A stretch of DNA of 64,000 nt from Serratia quinivorans (GCF_946227985.1 NZ_CAMKGL010000001.1:1488001-1552000), one strand, 5' to 3'. Positions 1 to 6,497 are shown, numbered from the stretch's first letter. Program-made: numbers and translations. Notes: generated from the sequence alone by a model not told the origin.

Positions 1-79
1 TTCCGCCATTCCAAAAGACTTCATTACCGCCGATTAAGCGCTCTTGCTTGGTGGCGTACTTCAACTTGATGGTGAACAT
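1..79 (-). CDS. start of a phage protein, cut by window edge
   Basis: An ATG at 79-77 opens a frame that runs out of the window after 26 codons (begins MFTIKLKYATKQERLIGG). It is preceded by AGGCAGGAG about eight bases upstream, a good ribosome-binding site. It lies just after the Rz terminator, where a lambdoid phage would carry small genes before the terminase. The family is not recognised from so short a piece. Confidence 0.55.
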   Translation of the reverse strand, partial: MFTIKLKYATKQERLIGGNEVFWNGG

Positions 80-100
80 ATTGTTTCTCCTGCCTCTGTT

Positions 101-129
101 AGTAAAAAGCCCCGGTAATTACCGAGGCT
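101..129 (-). terminator. terminator after Rz/Rz1
   Basis: On the minus strand GCCTCGGTAATTACCGGGGC forms a hairpin with one wobble pair, followed by TTTTTA. It overlaps the last codons of Rz and would end the lysis transcript, though Q-modified polymerase is expected to read through. Confidence 0.65.
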
Positions 130-655
130 CTGTTGGTTGTTGGTGTGGGAGGCTTCGAATACTCGCGCGATCGTTGTTCGCCCTGTCCAGCAAGGTGAGT
201 AACGGGTCAATCCAAAGAACCGCCTGGCGGTATGTCAGTCTGCCGGCGGTAGCGGAATCAATAGCGGCTCCGTCAGGTTTGCCGGTATCACGCATTGCGA
301 TGGCACGTAGACCGTTCGTGTACGTGTGCAGGCGCTGAGCAGTAGCGTCAGGGATATAGCGATCAGCGCATTCCTCAGTTTTAAGGTCGTTGCGGTTTTC
401 ATTTTGCCGTTCCTCACTCTTGGCTGAGATGGTGACGTTGTACTTACCGGCGGCGGCTGAAATCTCATTGGCGCGCTGGAACTGGAATGCTTGCTGGGCA
501 TTCGTCGCGGTGGCCACATCCAGATCGCTTCTCGCCTGGCTCAACTCACCATTCTTCGCAACGGATACGCCGTAGAAATGGAATGCCATCCAGCCAAGTG
601 CAAGGATCACCGCCAGCAATACACCGGCAATGGTGAGCAGTATTTTGTTGGTCAT
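119..655 (-). CDS. i-spanin Rz (lysis)
   Basis: A 178-residue protein with an N-terminal membrane anchor (residues about 5-27) followed by a long polar, helix-prone periplasmic part. This is the layout of Rz, the inner-membrane half of the spanin that fuses inner and outer membranes at the last step of lysis. It lies directly after the endolysin and contains an out-of-frame lipoprotein gene, the Rz1 partner. Together position, topology and embedded Rz1 make the call firm even though Rz sequences diverge quickly. Confidence 0.85.
   Translation of the reverse strand: MTNKILLTIAGVLLAVILALGWMAFHFYGVSVAKNGELSQARSDLDVATATNAQQAFQFQRANEISAAAGKYNVTISAKSEERQNENRNDLKTEECADRYIPDATAQRLHTYTNGLRAIAMRDTGKPDGAAIDSATAGRLTYRQAVLWIDPLLTLLDRANNDRASIRSLPHQQPTEPR
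235..402 (-). CDS. o-spanin lipoprotein Rz1, nested inside Rz
   Basis: A 55-codon gene in a different frame, wholly inside Rz. The start at 402 is chosen because it has GAGGAACGG upstream; a longer frame up to 519 has no such site. The product has a short signal peptide ending in a lipobox, LLSAC, so the mature protein starts with a lipidated cysteine, followed by a short proline-containing tail ending in PLPPAD. This is the outer-membrane half of the spanin and would pair with Rz across the periplasm. Confidence 0.85.
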   Translation of the reverse strand: MKTATTLKLRNALIAISLTLLLSACTRTRTVYVPSQCVIPANLTEPLLIPLPPAD

Positions 656-787
656 ATCAGGATCCGGGCTTAACGCCGTTTGCTATGAAAAATGTGCGGG
701 CAACGACAATCACCGTGATTTTAGATTTCACGTAGCGTTACCGATTCGGGGGTATTCAGGCTGATATCGGCCAGAATCGGCCTGTTT

Positions 788-1336
788 TCAGTGAGCCAGA
801 CAGAGTGCCTTCTCTTTGTCGCGTCGAATCACCAGCCCCTTAAGGGCCGTTTTCCCGGAATAAATCCATCGCGGCAACTGCTCACAGGCTGCGATTGTTT
901 TGCCGGCCAGCAGATAGCGATACATGGTGGAGCTGGTGAACTGACCGCAGCCGACATTAAAAATAAAACTCCCGACTCCATCGAATACACCCTGGGGGAG
1001 TTGTTTCCCCAGCTTGCGTTCGACATTCACTTCTATGCAGTTCTGCGCGTCCAGTTGGTCTTCGGCAAACCACTGGGCGATCTGCTGGTCATTAGCTTTA
1101 CTGACAGCGGCGACGCCTTTACCGGTATGGCCGATGCCCTGTGTTGTGATTTTGGCGGGGCATAGATACGGATCCCGGCGGCAACTCTCAGCATTCCCCA
1201 TAACCTCCATCGCCGCTTTGGAGAATCGGAGGGGATTACCATTTACTGATTTGAAATCACCTGCCTGGTTCAATACCAGCCCGATAATCACGGACACAGA
1301 GCAAACGACAGCGGTAACCTTCTTTTTTATCGTCAT
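788..1336 (-). CDS. SAR endolysin, T4/P21-type lysozyme (GH24)
   Basis: A 182-residue muramidase. Residues about 5-25 form a weakly hydrophobic, Gly/Ala/Ser-containing N-terminal segment typical of a signal-arrest-release anchor rather than a cleaved signal. The catalytic triad fits the family spacing: Glu50, Cys59 and Thr65, i.e. the E-x8-C-x5-T pattern known from P1 Lyz, with Cys where T4 has Asp20. Its start overlaps the holin stop (ATGA). A membrane-tethered endolysin fits the small pinholin upstream, which would depolarise the membrane and release it. Confidence 0.92.
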   Translation of the reverse strand: MTIKKKVTAVVCSVSVIIGLVLNQAGDFKSVNGNPLRFSKAAMEVMGNAESCRRDPYLCPAKITTQGIGHTGKGVAAVSKANDQQIAQWFAEDQLDAQNCIEVNVERKLGKQLPQGVFDGVGSFIFNVGCGQFTSSTMYRYLLAGKTIAACEQLPRWIYSGKTALKGLVIRRDKEKALCLAH

Positions 1337-1575
1337 TTGGCACGCCCCGGATTGATAATTGTGGCACCGGCGCGTGAGGCGCGTTCAATAGCTCGTGTCT
1401 GACGATTCTGGAAATAAAGGTTTGCGGCAAACGTCGCGATACCGATGATGATACCGATGACAATCGCCCAATCGTTCAGCGTCAGATCGTTAAGTAATTT
1501 CCCCACCTTCCCCACCAGCACAAGAAACCCCGAAGAGAGGTAGGCCGCGAGGCTTGCTTTCTCCTGCATTTTCAT
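1333..1575 (-). CDS. pinholin, S21-like, dual start
   Basis: An 80-residue protein with two hydrophobic helices (about 10-27 and 35-55) and a basic C-terminus; the LYF motif after the second helix resembles the P21 pinholin S21. The start at 1575 follows GGGGAGGTGGAGT. A second Met two codons later (Met-Lys-Met) gives the dual-start arrangement by which holin genes make both holin and antiholin. It would make small pores that depolarise the membrane and activate the SAR endolysin encoded next. Confidence 0.85.
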   Translation of the reverse strand: MKMQEKASLAAYLSSGFLVLVGKVGKLLNDLTLNDWAIVIGIIIGIATFAANLYFQNRQTRAIERASRAGATIINPGRAK

Positions 1576-1601
1576 ACTCCACCTCCCCTGCTTGGGGGAA
1601 T

Positions 1602-1633
1602 AAAAAAAGCCTGCTGGGCGAACCATGCAGGCT
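1602..1633 (-). terminator. second terminator after the late promoter (tR'-like)
   Basis: On the minus strand AGCCTGC pairs perfectly with GCAGGCT around a 12-base loop and is followed by seven Ts. It lies between the late promoter and the holin, so the lysis genes can be expressed only if polymerase passes it. This is the place where lambda Q-type antitermination acts. Confidence 0.8.
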
Positions 1634-1647
1634 TAGGACTGACCAAT
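1633..1647 (+). repeat. orphan copy of TTAGGACTGACCAAT motif
   Basis: This 15-base motif occurs at seven places in the prophage. Six copies sit exactly over a ribosome-binding site and start codon; this one lies between two terminators and is followed by ATA instead of ATG, so it starts no gene on the plus strand. Confidence 0.7.
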
Positions 1648-1681
1648 AAAAAAGCCGAAGTAGCTTTAAGCATACTCCGGC
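1648..1681 (-). terminator. first terminator just after the late promoter (tR'-like)
   Basis: On the minus strand GCCGGAGTA pairs with TACTTCGGC (one G-T pair) and is followed by at least six Ts. It begins only a few bases after the expected start of transcription from the promoter at 1692-1720, so an unmodified transcript would be about 35-40 bases long. Confidence 0.75.
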
Positions 1682-1691
1682 ATCTTTCGGA

Positions 1692-1720
1692 AATTTAGCG
1701 CGTTTTTTTGGCTCGGTCAA
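1692..1720 (-). promoter_or_regulatory. late promoter pR'
   Basis: On the minus strand TTGACC (1720-1715) and TAAATT (1697-1692) are separated by exactly 17 bases. The promoter directly follows the gene downstream of Q and is followed by two terminators and then the holin, the arrangement of lambda pR'-tR'-S. The Q-binding site is expected at or just upstream of it. Confidence 0.8.
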
Positions 1721-2308
1721 TCAATCTAGTGTTTCATTTCTAGACGGTTGGATATTGATGTTCGGTAAGGTGATTTCTCCGCGATATGCAGCCTCTATGA
1801 CCTTGGCAAAGAATAATTTCTTTCTGAAATCAAACTCACCTTCTTCCCGCATTTTTACGATACATTCATTTTCTGGAATATCTTTTAATAGATGCGGATA
1901 TTTTAACCCAAACCAACTCCAATAAATCACCGTCTCCACGGCCCATTCTTTTTTCAGCGAATTATATATACATATTGCATCTAAAATAGCAAAATCATTA
2001 GTATCTACATTGAACTCATGCAGTTCTTTTAGATCCTTATCGGCGTGTTTGAAAAAATTCCGTGAAGCAAAAACTGCAGTAATCCATTGTTTTTGATACT
2101 CTGGGTAAATTCTATCCAGATCTCGTACCAACCCTTTAATACCCTCTTTTTTTCCAATATCAGCGAATACTTGACCTGCAGCCTCTGCCAGCGTTCGAAT
2201 AGAAACGGGATCCTCTTCGCGAAAAAACAGCCTAATAGCTTGCTTAAGCTGGCGTTCTGCAACATCTATCTTTGAGAGAATCAACACTTCATTACGATTC
2301 GTATTCAT
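1721..2308 (-). CDS. hypothetical protein between Q and the late promoter
   Basis: A 195-residue, mostly helical, soluble-looking protein that I do not recognise. No signal peptide, membrane segment or catalytic motif stands out. It starts nine bases after the Q stop and is probably co-transcribed with Q. Its base composition is more AT-rich than Q's and its stop codon abuts the late promoter, which suggests an accessory gene added at this position. A host-interaction role is possible but not shown by the sequence. Confidence 0.7.
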   Translation of the reverse strand: MNTNRNEVLILSKIDVAERQLKQAIRLFFREEDPVSIRTLAEAAGQVFADIGKKEGIKGLVRDLDRIYPEYQKQWITAVFASRNFFKHADKDLKELHEFNVDTNDFAILDAICIYNSLKKEWAVETVIYWSWFGLKYPHLLKDIPENECIVKMREEGEFDFRKKLFFAKVIEAAYRGEITLPNINIQPSRNETLD

Positions 2309-2317
2309 TGAAATTTC

Positions 2318-3130
2318 TTAAACTCCCTTCTCATTTACCATTCTCTCGGCCAGAAGAATAGACGCGTTGGATTCCTCGACATACAGCCAGTCCATGCACC
2401 GCTTAACCAGATCCGAATACTGGCATACCCAGTCACCCGGCTCAACCGCAGCCCCTATGATACGCATCGATTTACGCAGATGCTCCATATTGGCGGGTAT
2501 CTTACCTTTACCGCCACACTCTTCACACTCTACCGGGTGCGGCCTAACAGTGCGTCCTGTACCGGAACAACGTGGGCAAATATTGGTTGTGGTTGCGTGG
2601 CGCTCAGACCAGGCGCGCAATGCTGCACGTTCCCGCTCAATCCGCGTATTTAAATCGGCAATTTCTAACCCAGCCTCAACGTAAACAGCATCGCTGATCT
2701 GCGCCTGGCTACGTTGCTTGTCCAAAACCTTTATCTCGGCCTGCAGCGCCTCAATATTCTTGCGAGATTGAGCAGTTCGTGGCCCATATCTGCGGAATAA
2801 TGATGCGAGGTGCGCCACCTGTGCCGGCAGGTTACGCTCAAGCACAATACTGAGGGCTAACTGACATGCTGGAGCCGCGCGGTCGGGATGCGGGCGCTGA
2901 TGTACCCATTCATTAATCGCTGCTCGTAGCCGCTGCTCTGCCTTGAAGTCCTTGCGGTACTTCGCCATCAGCAGATCAAAGCCAACGGAATGCTGGTGTT
3001 GCGCGGATGCGAATGCTCCGAGAATTTGCTCCCTGGTCAGGGAAGCGCGTCCACGGCCTACATTCATTGACTCCGCGCTTACACAGCGTGGATCGTGCAT
3101 TTTTATGAGTTGTTCTATTGCGTTGGTCAT
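2318..3130 (-). CDS. late antiterminator Q (zinc-finger type)
   Basis: A 270-residue protein with a DnaJ-like zinc finger near the C-terminus: Cys185-x2-Cys188-x-Gly-x-Gly and Cys202-x2-Cys205-x-Gly-x-Gly. This is the mark of the lambdoid antitermination family (PF03589 type). It lies upstream of pR' and the two terminators it is expected to override. The start at 3130 is fixed by the prophage motif AGGACTGACCAAA directly before ATG. Q binds DNA at the late promoter and travels with RNA polymerase, allowing late gene expression. Confidence 0.88.
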   Translation of the reverse strand: MTNAIEQLIKMHDPRCVSAESMNVGRGRASLTREQILGAFASAQHQHSVGFDLLMAKYRKDFKAEQRLRAAINEWVHQRPHPDRAAPACQLALSIVLERNLPAQVAHLASLFRRYGPRTAQSRKNIEALQAEIKVLDKQRSQAQISDAVYVEAGLEIADLNTRIERERAALRAWSERHATTTNICPRCSGTGRTVRPHPVECEECGGKGKIPANMEHLRKSMRIIGAAVEPGDWVCQYSDLVKRCMDWLYVEESNASILLAERMVNEKGV

Positions 3131-3131
3131 T

Positions 3132-3145
3132 TTGGTCAGTCCTGA
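3132..3145 (-). repeat. AGGACTGACCA start-site motif before Q
   Basis: On the minus strand TCAGGACTGACCAAAATG contains the Shine-Dalgarno AGGA and runs into the Q start codon. It is one of seven related copies in the prophage. Confidence 0.7.
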
Positions 3146-3257
3146 TATTATGATGCATAGTCGATTGTATAGTTCATTGCACTAAACGCAATATCTACCC
3201 GATGCATTGCTATAAATGAAACAACGACTCTTCTATTAAAAAATCAAGGGCTGTTAA

Positions 3258-3902
3258 ATGGAATCGATTAGCAGTGAAATATTTGACATATTGAAGTTTT
3301 TACTTCCTGGATTTCTTACTGCTTGGATTTTTCATGCCCTCACATCGCACCCTAAGCAAGCACAGTTTGAACGAATAGTTCAAGCCTTAATATTTACTGT
3401 AATAGCCCAAGGTTTATCAACTTTTGTTAAACCTGTTTTACTGTGGTTGGGTAAATTTCATTCCTTTGGCATATGGACAAATACAACCCAGCTAGTATGG
3501 TCTTATATTGCAGCCATCATAGTTGGCCTTGTTTTCAGTGCATTTGCTAACAATGATTTACTTCATAAACTATTTCGACTTCTCAGAATAACAAAAGAAA
3601 CATCTTATCCAAGCGAATGGTTTGGAACATTTCACTGCAATGAATGGTTTGTAATAGTTCATTTGAATGATGAACGCAGAGTATTTGGTTGGCCTCACGA
3701 ATGGTCATCTGACCCAACCAAGGGGCATGTAGTCCTAATGAACCCTAGCTGGGTTACTGAGGATGGATATGTTGACATGAATACAGTTGGGCTTATGCTA
3801 CTCAACGTCACTGACATTAAATGGGTTGAATTCTTACAAGAGACTCCTGGAGTAGATTATGTCGAGGAAAGCACCGACACCACCACCTTACCAACAAATT
3901 GA
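3258..3902 (+). CDS. DUF6338-like membrane protein, head of the proline-rich module
   Basis: A 214-residue protein with about three membrane segments (11-29, 40-65, 77-97) and a soluble C-terminal part (about 115-214) rich in Trp, Phe, Tyr and short beta-like stretches. It resembles the DUF6338 family of uncharacterised, often prophage-borne proteins; that name is from memory of the motif LPGF-x-TAW and should be checked. Its gene is AT-rich, points against its neighbours and has a TATAAAT box upstream (about 3211). Its end overlaps the first proline-rich minigene by 44 bases, which suggests translational coupling. The C-terminal domain could be an SH3-like barrel that binds the proline-rich peptides; this is inference. 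Confidence 0.75.
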   Translation: MESISSEIFDILKFLLPGFLTAWIFHALTSHPKQAQFERIVQALIFTVIAQGLSTFVKPVLLWLGKFHSFGIWTNTTQLVWSYIAAIIVGLVFSAFANNDLLHKLFRLLRITKETSYPSEWFGTFHCNEWFVIVHLNDERRVFGWPHEWSSDPTKGHVVLMNPSWVTEDGYVDMNTVGLMLLNVTDIKWVEFLQETPGVDYVEESTDTTTLPTN

Positions 3903-3990
3903 TAAGGGCAAAAATCCTTTACCTCCACAGCAAAGAAGGCCGCCACCGCCGCCTATGCCACCGCCACCCAAAAAACCTATTGAGGAATAG
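3859..3990 (+). CDS. proline-rich minigene 1 (43 aa)
   Basis: ATG at 3859 follows GGAG at a good distance. The frame overlaps the end of the DUF6338-like gene by 44 bases in the +1 frame. The peptide starts MSRKAPTPPPY, then has the module signature GKNPLPP followed by a proline run (PPPPPMPPPP) and KKPIEE. It is the most divergent member: its tail is acidic and its proline run is interrupted by Met. The function is unknown. Only similarity to the six following genes supports it as a gene. Confidence 0.75.
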   Translation: MSRKAPTPPPYQQIDKGKNPLPPQQRRPPPPPMPPPPKKPIEE

Positions 3991-3993
3991 ATA

Positions 3994-4128
3994 ATGGCGA
4001 ATACCCCTTCAAAACCAACACTCATTACCCCCTCAAGGGATGGATTACCCAATGGTGGTCGAAACCCATCGCCACCCCCATCAAAAATCAGACCTACACC
4101 ACCACCGCCTCCTCCGGCAAAAAAATAA
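3994..4128 (+). CDS. proline-rich minigene 2 (44 aa)
   Basis: Starts three bases after minigene 1 stops, with GAGGAA upstream. The N-terminus (MANTPSKPTLITPSRDG) is unlike the others. The C-terminal half carries the signature GRNPSPPPS and then RPTPPPPPPAKK. Same layout as its neighbours: variable head, conserved proline-lysine tail. Confidence 0.78.
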   Translation: MANTPSKPTLITPSRDGLPNGGRNPSPPPSKIRPTPPPPPPAKK

Positions 4129-4141
4129 TAAAGGTGACTCA

Positions 4142-4276
4142 ATGACGGTTGAAAAACATACTTTTGTTGTTCCAAATAACGTCAAAAGTGACATTTTTGG
4201 AATAAACCCACCGCCTCCATCTAATCAGGCACGACCAGCGCCGCCACCGCCACCACCAAAAAAACAAGGTAACTAA
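4142..4276 (+). CDS. proline-rich minigene 3 (44 aa)
   Basis: ATG at 4142 follows AAGGTGA. The head (MTVEKHTFVVPNNVKSDIFG) is unique and the least proline-rich. The tail reads INPPPPSNQA then RPAPPPPPPKKQGN. Against minigene 5 the SNQARPA-PPPPPP stretch is identical in protein while many third codon positions differ, the pattern of selection on the peptide. Confidence 0.8.
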   Translation: MTVEKHTFVVPNNVKSDIFGINPPPPSNQARPAPPPPPPKKQGN

Positions 4277-4299
4277 TCCCCGTTATCGAGAGGTAAAGT

Positions 4300-4419
4300 G
4301 TGTCCAATAACAAATCAAGACCAGACTGGCAAACCAACGGTCGGAATCCACCGCCACCAACAAATCAGGCAAAACCGGCCCCACCACCACCTCCTCCATC
4401 TCCAAGAGATAAAAAATAA
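4300..4419 (+). CDS. proline-rich minigene 4 (39 aa, GTG start)
   Basis: The likely start is GTG at 4300, five bases after GAGAGG; no ATG in this frame lies near. The peptide (read with initiator Met) starts MSNNKSRPDWQTN, the same MSNN opening as minigene 5, then GRNPPPPTNQA and KPAPPPPPPSPRDKK. An initiator other than ATG is easy for gene finders to miss. Confidence 0.75.
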   Translation: MSNNKSRPDWQTNGRNPPPPTNQAKPAPPPPPPSPRDKK

Positions 4420-4429
4420 AGAGGTTGCT

Positions 4430-4567
4430 ATGTCTAATAACTCAGAATCGAATATCAAGCCACATCAGTCAATACCATTAAACGAGGGGAGAAATCCACC
4501 TCCTCCATCTAACCAGGCACGTCCAGCCCCTCCTCCACCACCTCCATCTTCAACGAAGAAAAGCTGA
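4430..4567 (+). CDS. proline-rich minigene 5 (45 aa)
   Basis: ATG at 4430 follows AGAGGT. The head is MSNNSESNIKPHQSIPLNE; the tail is GRNPPPPSNQA then RPAPPPPPPSSTKKS, the closest to the family consensus. It lies ten bases after minigene 4. Confidence 0.8.
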   Translation: MSNNSESNIKPHQSIPLNEGRNPPPPSNQARPAPPPPPPSSTKKS

Positions 4568-4600
4568 GTCAGAATATTGTTAAAATTTATGAGGTCAATT

Positions 4601-4726
4601 ATGTCTAAAAAAACAGATCCTTTTTTAAATCAAATTATTGGCGCTGAAGGCAGAAATCCCCCGCCACCTATTAAGGCAAAGAAACCAGCACCGCCGCCAC
4701 CACCGCCATCAAAAGACAAAAAATAA
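4601..4726 (+). CDS. proline-rich minigene 6 (41 aa)
   Basis: ATG at 4601 follows GAGGT. The head is MSKKTDPFLNQIIGAE; the tail is GRNPPPPIKAKK then PAPPPPPPSKDKK. A 33-base gap separates it from minigene 5. It keeps the six-proline run although the middle of the tail has changed. Confidence 0.8.
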   Translation: MSKKTDPFLNQIIGAEGRNPPPPIKAKKPAPPPPPPSKDKK

Positions 4727-4750
4727 TCATGGTTTAACTTGGAGGTAAAT

Positions 4751-4867
4751 ATGTCTGATAAAGAAAAGCCAACTAATAACGGATTGGCATATGATGGGAA
4801 AAATCCGCAACCACCATCTAACTACACCAGACCGAAGCCACCACCACCACCTCCAAAAAAAGGCTGA
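4751..4867 (+). CDS. proline-rich minigene 7 (38 aa)
   Basis: ATG at 4751 follows a strong GGAGGT. The head is MSDKEKPTNNGLAYD; the tail is GKNPQPPSNYT then RPKPPPPPPKKG. It is the last member; the module terminator begins nine bases later, so the array ends cleanly here. Confidence 0.8.
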   Translation: MSDKEKPTNNGLAYDGKNPQPPSNYTRPKPPPPPPKKG

Positions 4868-4875
4868 GAACTTGG

Positions 4876-4900
4876 GCCCAGCTATGCTGGGCTTTCATTT
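4876..4900 (+). terminator. terminator of the proline-rich module
   Basis: GCCCAGC and GCTGGGC form a perfect seven-base stem around TAT, followed by TTTCATTT. It ends the plus-strand module just before the convergent VRR-NUC gene, so the module has its own transcription end. Confidence 0.78.
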
Positions 4901-5335
4901 TCCCATATATTTCATAACGCTATCTTTTGCCATGCCAAAGCTGCGTGACAAAAAAACTGAGTAACCCTCGTTTTTTAATTTCCTCATCCAATCAATTTGT
5001 TCCGATGTAGCGATGCCTGTTATCGATTTCATCTCAATCCAAAGCCCAGCATATCCATTGCGTGGCAGAGCCAAAAACAGATCAGGCACTCCAGCCCTCA
5101 ACCCAAGCCGTTTCGCATCCTTTGCCGCCTTCGGCCCACGCTTCCCTTCATTGGGAATATGGATCAGGTAATCCCCGATCCGTATGCCATCAATAACCGT
5201 TTTATCCGCCCATTCGATCAGCGCCGCCTGTTCTTCCAGTTCAGGCTGCCGCCGCGCTTTCTTAACCTTCCCGCCGCGGACCTTCAGCTTCGCCTTCGTG
5301 CCAATAGCGGACATCGCATCGATACCATTAAGCAC
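4895..5335 (-). CDS. VRR-NUC family nuclease
   Basis: A 146-residue protein with the PD-(D/E)xK signature of VRR-NUC nucleases: an early Glu (EEQAALIEWA), then GVPDLFL and, 14 residues on, WIEMKS giving the Asp and Glu-x-Lys metal-site residues. In lambdoid phages such small genes often sit between the methyltransferases and Q, where Holliday-junction resolvases such as RusA are found; a junction- or branch-cutting role is likely but not shown. The start at 5335 overlaps the upstream gene by eight bases. Confidence 0.85.
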   Translation of the reverse strand: MLNGIDAMSAIGTKAKLKVRGGKVKKARRQPELEEQAALIEWADKTVIDGIRIGDYLIHIPNEGKRGPKAAKDAKRLGLRAGVPDLFLALPRNGYAGLWIEMKSITGIATSEQIDWMRKLKNEGYSVFLSRSFGMAKDSVMKYMGK

Positions 5336-6485
5336 TACCTTTACCTTTCATTACCTTACCGGCAAAATCCGCAAGTATATTTGCGCCATCCAGCATTGAG
5401 GGTATGTTATCTCCAGATGATTGAATCGGACTAAATATCAGAGCTTCAAATCCTTTTAATACCTCTGATGAGTCTTTGTTATCACTCCTATACGTCACGT
5501 AATCCTGGATAAACTCGCACAAACTTAGCCTTAAGTCGATTTGTAACAACTGCGCCTGCACAGAATTACCTTCCACATAGAATAACCTTAGCAAGTAAAT
5601 AAATATTAATTCCAATGTGGCAAATGGCAACAAATGTACAAGGTTAAACCAACCAATGACTGGCGATTTATAATTTATTACCAATGCCACCACGGGTAAT
5701 AAAACTAGAGCACCTACCATCCATAGAAAACTCCTTCTCGAGTTTTTATAATCGGACTTCTTTTTATCTCGCATGTTACTAAAAGCTTTGCTCAAACCAA
5801 CAAAATTAAATTCTGTTTTATAGGTATCTAGCGTTCCCTTCAGTACATTTATTTCAGATATAATCTTTTTCTGTTCCGCTATTTTTAAGTCCAAAACACT
5901 AGCTCCAGCCTCAAATTCATTAAGCTTTTCAAATGCCTTGCTAGTTTTAACATCGTCAAAAACCCTGCGGGTAAAATAAACAATCGCACCATTATTTAAG
6001 TACCCAAACCTTGGCCCAGTCACTCCATTCTTATTTAAAAAATCCTCGACATCCTTAGCTCTGAATTTTATACACTCAAATGCCTCCAAGTATTTAGATT
6101 GATTACTATTAGCAGGAAATGATAAACGTCCATTAAACAACTCAATCTCTATCAATATCATGCAAATGAAGTATATAAACATATGATAGTTTGAGCTTGC
6201 CATATCACGATTCAAAATAATATTACTTTTCGCAAGATCAGAAAGAGTGTAATTGGCACTGCTAAATATCAATCCATTCCCCATTCTTATTTGTTGATAA
6301 AAAACGCGCCAACTGTACAACATGTAAACATCAACAAAATCGGATGACTCTACAGTCTCTTCTCCAAGCATTATAAGTGACAGATCCATTTCATATATGT
6401 TACCTAACTTTGTATTGGCACCATTTTCAATAAGTTCATTGCAAAGATCCATTTCTTTATAAAAACTTTCTTGGTTGTTTGTCAT
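5328..6485 (-). CDS. hypothetical two-TM coiled-coil protein, AT-rich insert
   Basis: A 385-residue protein not recognised. The first 190 residues are soluble and aromatic-rich, followed by a predicted coiled coil (about 195-245), two membrane helices (about 253-271 and 281-300) and a helical tail. Its AT content is clearly higher than that of the flanking DUF1364 and VRR-NUC genes. It separates two conserved phage backbone genes, as an acquired cargo gene would. A membrane protein with a cytoplasmic sensor-like part in this spot could act in superinfection exclusion or defence, but nothing in the sequence proves it. Confidence 0.7.
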   Translation of the reverse strand: MTNNQESFYKEMDLCNELIENGANTKLGNIYEMDLSLIMLGEETVESSDFVDVYMLYSWRVFYQQIRMGNGLIFSSANYTLSDLAKSNIILNRDMASSNYHMFIYFICMILIEIELFNGRLSFPANSNQSKYLEAFECIKFRAKDVEDFLNKNGVTGPRFGYLNNGAIVYFTRRVFDDVKTSKAFEKLNEFEAGASVLDLKIAEQKKIISEINVLKGTLDTYKTEFNFVGLSKAFSNMRDKKKSDYKNSRRSFLWMVGALVLLPVVALVINYKSPVIGWFNLVHLLPFATLELIFIYLLRLFYVEGNSVQAQLLQIDLRLSLCEFIQDYVTYRSDNKDSSEVLKGFEALIFSPIQSSGDNIPSMLDGANILADFAGKVMKGKGSA

Positions 6486-6497
6486 GTGACTTCCTAT

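Noticed and set aside
1490-1720. 76-codon minus-strand frame upstream of the holin
   Set aside because: It runs through the late promoter and both terminators and has no ribosome-binding site.
3888-4175. Gly-rich 95-codon frame on the minus strand across the proline-rich array
   Set aside because: It is the complement of the proline codons (CCN read as NGG), with no ribosome-binding site; a shadow of the minigenes.
4040-4567. Longer plus-strand frames through the array that start upstream of minigenes 3 to 5
   Set aside because: They start in other frames of neighbouring minigenes and lack good start sites; each proline-rich tail has a nearer start with its own Shine-Dalgarno.
3859-4867. 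CRISPR-like array or simple tandem DNA repeat
   Set aside because: Units are 117-138 bases with frame-preserving variation, own start and stop codons and many synonymous differences; no short exact repeats with unique spacers.
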